10,347 bases of DNA, from the NCBI GenBank assembly GCA_946616295.1, contig CAMOIU010000073.1:1-10347 (forward strand), read 5' to 3'. The DNA is from CAG-791 sp002392385. Lineage in GTDB: Bacteria > Bacillota > Clostridia > Lachnospirales > Lachnospiraceae. The notes under the pieces are model-generated. The model did no database searches, was not told where the DNA came from, and saw only the letters and a program-made list of their open reading frames with translations. Shown piece by piece: positions 7,601 through 10,347 of the stretch. The translations under genes were made by a program, and so were the position numbers. Each line of letters starts with the position of its first letter. Positions within the stretch are counted from its first letter, which is position 1.

Positions 7601-9793
7601 GCCGTTGGCGGACTTGTACTCCAGCCCGGCGTGTTCCTCCAGGAAGGCCCGGATGCGGTCAAAATACCCGTTCATCTCCCCGGCGGTCAGGGAGAAATAC
7701 TGCCCGGCCACCTTCAGATCCGCCTTGGGGACCTGCGGCGCGTATTTCACCGAGGGATCGTAGAGGCCGTAGCCCTCCCTGGACAGCACATCGCCGGCGC
7801 TGGCCTGCTCGCCCTCCGCTGCCCCGGCGATCTCCTCCCAGAGGACGGTCTCCTTGTCTGTGAGAAGGGTCCGGTCCGGGATCGCGTCCAGGAGAAGTCT
7901 GCCAGCGGCTGCTCTCTCCTGGGGGGACTCCTCCGCCCTGTTCTTGAGCATGTCGAGGCCTGCCAGACGCAGCTGCTCCTGGCCGCTGGCGAGGAGTCTC
8001 CGGACGCAGACCTCTCTCCCCGCCGCGTCCTGCCTGCCCAGCAGGTCGATGACATAACGGCGGATCTCCTCGTTCTTGAATCGGAGGAGCTTCTCAAGGC
8101 GCAGATAGTCCTCCGCGGTCAGGGCCATCTCCTTGAGGAGCATGTAGGCCGCGCCGCGGGTGAAGGTCTCCTGGTCGCCCACATAGTCGATGAGGGCATT
8201 CTTCTGGGTGGGCGTCTGGGGATCGTGCAGGAGGAGCCGCAGATAGTTCTTGCGGTTGTTGTAATAGCTGTCGGAGATGTCCTTCAGGCGCAGACAGACC
8301 TCGTCGATCAGGGTCTGGTCCTGCAGGGCGTAGGCGATGACCGCCATCTTCTCCGTGAGGGTCTTTTTGTCCAGCACGGCGCCGTACCAGGGGAAGATCA
8401 GCGGCGCATATTCCTGCTTTTTCTTCTTCATGGAGTCCGCCAGTCCCCGCAGGATGGGGTACTGTCGGCGTGCCTGCGCCTCCGTGAGGCCCAGCTCCTC
8501 CAGAGGGATGGGCTCCACCACGATATCCCCTTCTTTTGCGCTGTACACGCGTTTGCCCGCACGGTTACGGATGGCATTGCTGACCATCAGGTCGCTGCCG
8601 GGCAGATAGGTGGGCAGGAAGGCGGCGGCGATCTCCGGATCCTCCGGATAGGTCTCCAGCATCTCCATCGCGACGGCCTCGCTGAAGTCGGAGTGGCAGA
8701 TACCGCCGTTGTAATAAGCCAGGGCCAGCCGGCGGTTCCGGCTGCCGGTGCGGGCGATCTCCCGCATCCGCTCCACGGCGTCCCGGACCTCGTAGAAGCC
8801 CAGGGCCCACAGGCCCGTGACCAGCTCCACGCTGTCCTCCGAGTCCGTCATGGCCAGCGCCTTCTCCCGATCCTCCACGGCGCTGCGGATGCCGTCGAAT
8901 ACCTTCTGCGTGATCCGGTCCATGGCGTCCACATTGCAGATGCCCGTCCAGGTGGCCACGGCTCTCTTGACCGCGGAGAAACGCAGCAGATCATTGTCCC
9001 CGATCGCCCGCAGGATGGTGATAAAAGCCTCCGGCCGTCCGCAGTCCGCGTTCTCGCAGACCGCCTGCCGCACACCCTCCTGGAGCCTGGCCGCCACGAG
9101 GAAACGTCCCAGCAGTTCATGCAGTTCCGTCGACCTCGACTTGACGACGCCCCGGATCAGGTCCGTGGTGACGATCACGGTGTTGTTGTCGCTGAGAAAA
9201 GCTTCCCGCACCGCCTCCAGGATCTGGGCGTCTCCCGCGTCGATCCGCGCCGCCAGGATGTCGTCGAACTGCACCATGTGGAGGATCCCGCCGTAATTGT
9301 CATTTCTCTTAAAGTCCAGCGCCTCCGGCTCCATCCGCTCTGTCAGGAACTCCAGGGGCGTGACGCCGTACATCTCCAGCGCCCGGTAGGCCTCCAGCAG
9401 CCCGAAGGCGGCCATCACGTGGGCGGAGAGCTCCGCCGTGCGGACCGTCGGCCGGTAGATCGACCGCGAGTACTGGTATTTGGGATACTGGTCCAGCAGG
9501 TACAGATAATCCGCCCGGTATTCTTCCGGCACGCACAGGGAGATCAGGCCGCCGCACCTTTTCTTCATGATCTCCGACAGGCTCCCGGTCTTCCCCTTAG
9601 CGTATTTCCTGCCCCACTCCAGGACCTTGGGGAAACCGTCGTAGGGCAGTTTGCTGAAATTCTGCACCTCTTCAAACAGGGCCTTCTGCTCCGGGGAGAG
9701 CACGAGCCCGGCCAGTCCCAGCGCGTGCTTCTTGTCCCAGCGCTCCGCCGCTGCCTTCTCATATTTCCTGCGGGAGTTATAATCGAATGCCAT
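4643..9793 (-). CDS. Giant DUF4132-type protein (YehI-like)
   Basis: A 1716-aa cytosolic protein with no signal peptide or clear membrane segment. The first ~700 residues are helical, with HEAT-like repeats most visible around 480-640 (short helix pairs with LRLAGLDMLKNRAEE-type units). The DUF4132 core lies at about 1195-1360: HTRARKYADAALGKIS, LLPLKDREDTLHRYNFLQQF, KESRQFGAQRRQSEALAV, and NMATTAGYADATRLTLAMET. A segment with HPVTLFKMGVLPQ (about 1452) follows. The C-terminal domain (about 1580-1716) has LYSETMRDADLAVSVA, GRYTVHLGSGVIHRADGG, LPFIDED and AEILSKILLLAEDGKIKDP, typical of the conserved tail of these proteins. I believe the large N-terminal part of such Bacillota proteins is catalogued as DUF5724, but am less sure. 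No enzyme motif is seen. E. coli YehI, a shorter relative, lies in a locus with the MoxR-type ATPase YehL and the vWA protein YehP. Biochemical function is unknown. ATG 9793 is chosen over GTG 9820 because AGGAGGAGG precedes it. The gene starts 35 bp after the 149-aa gene, so they form one transcription unit. Confidence 0.9.
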   Translation of the reverse strand: MAFDYNSRRKYEKAAAERWDKKHALGLAGLVLSPEQKALFEEVQNFSKLPYDGFPKVLEWGRKYAKGKTGSLSEIMKKRCGGLISLCVPEEYRADYLYLLDQYPKYQYSRSIYRPTVRTAELSAHVMAAFGLLEAYRALEMYGVTPLEFLTERMEPEALDFKRNDNYGGILHMVQFDDILAARIDAGDAQILEAVREAFLSDNNTVIVTTDLIRGVVKSRSTELHELLGRFLVAARLQEGVRQAVCENADCGRPEAFITILRAIGDNDLLRFSAVKRAVATWTGICNVDAMDRITQKVFDGIRSAVEDREKALAMTDSEDSVELVTGLWALGFYEVRDAVERMREIARTGSRNRRLALAYYNGGICHSDFSEAVAMEMLETYPEDPEIAAAFLPTYLPGSDLMVSNAIRNRAGKRVYSAKEGDIVVEPIPLEELGLTEAQARRQYPILRGLADSMKKKKQEYAPLIFPWYGAVLDKKTLTEKMAVIAYALQDQTLIDEVCLRLKDISDSYYNNRKNYLRLLLHDPQTPTQKNALIDYVGDQETFTRGAAYMLLKEMALTAEDYLRLEKLLRFKNEEIRRYVIDLLGRQDAAGREVCVRRLLASGQEQLRLAGLDMLKNRAEESPQERAAAGRLLLDAIPDRTLLTDKETVLWEEIAGAAEGEQASAGDVLSREGYGLYDPSVKYAPQVPKADLKVAGQYFSLTAGEMNGYFDRIRAFLEEHAGLEYKSANGDTQLLGNGGLYMTAYGSGPIEDKYPFPELWQEVWETIVKEPKVFFNLYMALSSGLDEDDIEEIRPYLKAEHKVFQDADAAYHYTDPKYNARSQTGVYMTILRIIRSQQKLELPLPVAEAALLYAAELPEDLRWLRKKPPRYAQLSAAHPVRSFLRTNKYAVILDRLRAYKSDEEFREVFPLLYETDRIYDAEKHDPTENRSTSRTGSLLTMFDYIKAWELGILPETDVYRCAFEVQGLRMAVGQLGELFRKKIGLSTLFELQHYLTVDMDRHTVDTGARFYQLCEQVLQKLTDLILDVELRRGDTPTVFSPAVFKIQRVTGIPRLMGILRALGKDPLDRTTYYSWYASGTGRRECLCHLLKVSRPAPEETAEDLKEALKTQKVSRDRLIEVSMYAPQWLPLVEEVLGIDGLQSGCYYFMAHMNERFDDRKKAVIARYTPLTPEELNDGCFDTKWFFEVYEQLGEKTFASLYKAAKYIADGSKHTRARKYADAALGKISREELEQGIRDKRNKDLLMSYGLLPLKDREDTLHRYNFLQQFFKESRQFGAQRRQSEALAVQTALRNMATTAGYADATRLTLAMETEMAVSHADFYQGITLGEYTARVVVDPAGHPSLELRKGNKALKTVPAALKKDAALAEIRDYAAELKAQYSRCTALFERAMEEEEVYALKELQELRRGPVVAGILDALVFVTADGQTAGTLEELSGTAGITEDTQLKVAHPVTLFKMGVLPQYQRLFFTRQQETGLKQPFKQVFREFYLKLEEETDASASRMFAGYQIQPKKTVAALKGRRWVADYENGLQKIWFGAGIVTELYALADWFSPADTECPTLEYVSFSDRRTYKPVRIADVPDVLYSETMRDADLAVSVAYAGGVDPETSHSTIEMRKVILAFNMELFSLKNVTFEGTHAFIEGTMGRYTVHLGSGVIHRADGGMVNILPVHSQQRGKIFLPFIDEDPKTAEILSKILLLAEDGKIKDPYILRQIR

Positions 9794-9800
9794 CTTCTTC

Positions 9801-9809
9801 CCTCCTCCT
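9801..9809 (-). promoter_or_regulatory. Ribosome binding site deciding the DUF4132 start
   Basis: AGGAGGAGG on the minus strand ends 7 nt before ATG 9793. A longer reading from GTG 9820 would translate this site as a glycine-rich leader (SGSGGGKK), so the ATG is preferred. Confidence 0.8.
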
Positions 9810-9828
9810 GATCCGGACACCGTGTCCT

Positions 9829-10278
9829 CTACCAGATCCGCCCGGCCAGAAATGTCAGCCGCACAAAGGTCGCCTCGCTCTCCGGCGTCAGCCGCAGCCT
9901 CTGTGTGCCTTCCGTATACCGCACGCCGTCCACGAACACTGCCACGATCCCGTCCTCAAAGGCCTGGAGGGCATTTAGTGTAGCTTTCTTCTCATCCGCG
10001 CGGTGCACTGCCTGCTGCGACAGCTCCTGGACGGCCGAGAAGGTCACCTTGCCGGTCTCCGCCTGTGCCTGCAGCATATCCTCTGAAAACAGCTTCAGCA
10101 TTTCTGCGCTGTCCGACACCTCCGTGTCCCTCCGCGTATTATAGGCGCGGACTGTCTGCCGCACGGTCTCCGTGAGGAATTCCTCCACAGACATCTCCGC
10201 CTGCGGATAGTCATACACGATCTCTGCGATCCTGTTCTGCCGCCTGCCGGCACCCTTGATATGGATCCTGAGTTTCAT
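9829..10278 (-). CDS. Unknown 149-aa protein paired with the DUF4132 gene
   Basis: I recognise this only as a small protein of the kind found next to DUF4132 genes in Bacillota; no domain name can be given. It starts with a strand (KLRIHIK, 2-8), a second strand (RIAEIVYDYP, 16-25) and a helix (SVEEFLTETVRQTVRAYNTR, 30-49). A charged helical middle (about 56-108) follows, then three strands ending ATFVRLTFLAGRIW (136-149). The order strand-strand-helix-(insert)-strand-strand-strand and the conserved-looking FEDGIVAVFVDGVRYTE segment (107-123) recall a ubiquitin-like beta-grasp fold with a helical insert, which is an inference. No membrane segment or signal peptide is seen. ATG 10278 has GGAGG 7 nt upstream. 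It is the first gene of the minus-strand unit, 35 bp before the 1716-aa gene, so a shared role, perhaps as a complex partner, is likely. Confidence 0.85.
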   Translation of the reverse strand: MKLRIHIKGAGRRQNRIAEIVYDYPQAEMSVEEFLTETVRQTVRAYNTRRDTEVSDSAEMLKLFSEDMLQAQAETGKVTFSAVQELSQQAVHRADEKKATLNALQAFEDGIVAVFVDGVRYTEGTQRLRLTPESEATFVRLTFLAGRIW

Positions 10279-10292
10279 GGAAGCCTCCGTTT

Positions 10293-10320
10293 CTCACACA
10301 GGGGACGGTTCCAATGTCAT
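10293..10320. repeat. REP-like element with GGGGACGGTTCC core
   Basis: The stretch CACACAGGGGACGGTTCCAA followed by TGTCA matches from memory a widespread dispersed element (TGACAC...GGGGACGGTTC...TGTCA) found in many bacterial genomes and linked to REP-associated tyrosine transposases. The inner GGA/TCC arms and the 3' TGTCA arm are present, but the 5' arm is degenerate (TCACA instead of TGACA). It lies in the leader of the 149-aa gene, 15 nt before its ATG. No transposase is in the window. Confidence 0.5.
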
Positions 10321-10347
10321 TTAGTTAAGCGCCCCACCCCGCGCAGC

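Noticed and set aside
5765..9811. A 1348-codon open frame on the plus strand, antisense to the DUF4132 gene
   Set aside because: It is the mirror of a GC-rich gene with strong third-position bias. Its translation is low-complexity (rich in Q, G, L, R, H), has no family resemblance and no convincing start site.

Overview
The window looks like a GC-rich member of the Bacillota, most likely a Lachnospiraceae-type gut or rumen clostridium. The evidence is strong AGGAGG-type ribosome binding sites, about 60% GC, a GH43 xylosidase of the XynB type, an HxlR regulator, and a very large DUF4132 protein with a small partner gene. This is inferred from protein style and not from a marker gene. There are no tRNAs, rRNAs, CRISPR arrays or transposase genes.

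Layout. (1) 85-1233, plus strand: a Gfo/Idh/MocA-type NAD(P)-dependent oxidoreductase. (2) 1234-1557: a gene-free stretch holding a strong intrinsic terminator. The terminator is the first unit of a 61-bp tandem array made of 17-nt half-sites in alternating orientation. (3) 1558-3193, minus strand: a broken GH43 beta-xylosidase/arabinofuranosidase gene. Its catalytic residues are present, but the reading frame is lost where roughly 17-20 conserved codons are missing, next to a small imperfect direct repeat. (4) 3194-3369: a divergent intergenic region with a perfect CGCTAA-N6-TTAGCG inverted repeat. (5) 3370-3588, plus: a 72-aa FeoA-like protein followed by a terminator. (6) 3786-4570, plus: a two-gene unit of a PNPOx-fold flavoprotein and an HxlR regulator with a single N-terminal cysteine. 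It is preceded by a TATAAT promoter and two palindromes. (7) 10278-4643, minus: a two-gene unit of a 149-aa protein and a 1716-aa DUF4132-type protein filling half the window. A REP-like element lies just upstream of it.

How the parts work together. Genes 1 and 2 suggest plant-polysaccharide and sugar metabolism that is now decaying. The PNPOx/HxlR pair looks like a self-regulated electrophile or redox stress module. The DUF4132 pair is the least understood part. DUF4132 proteins (E. coli YehI is one) are often found near MoxR-type AAA+ ATPases and vWA proteins. Neither is visible here, so any partner would lie beyond the right edge. The 149-aa partner has a terminal layout reminiscent of ubiquitin-like (beta-grasp) proteins, which is an inference worth testing.
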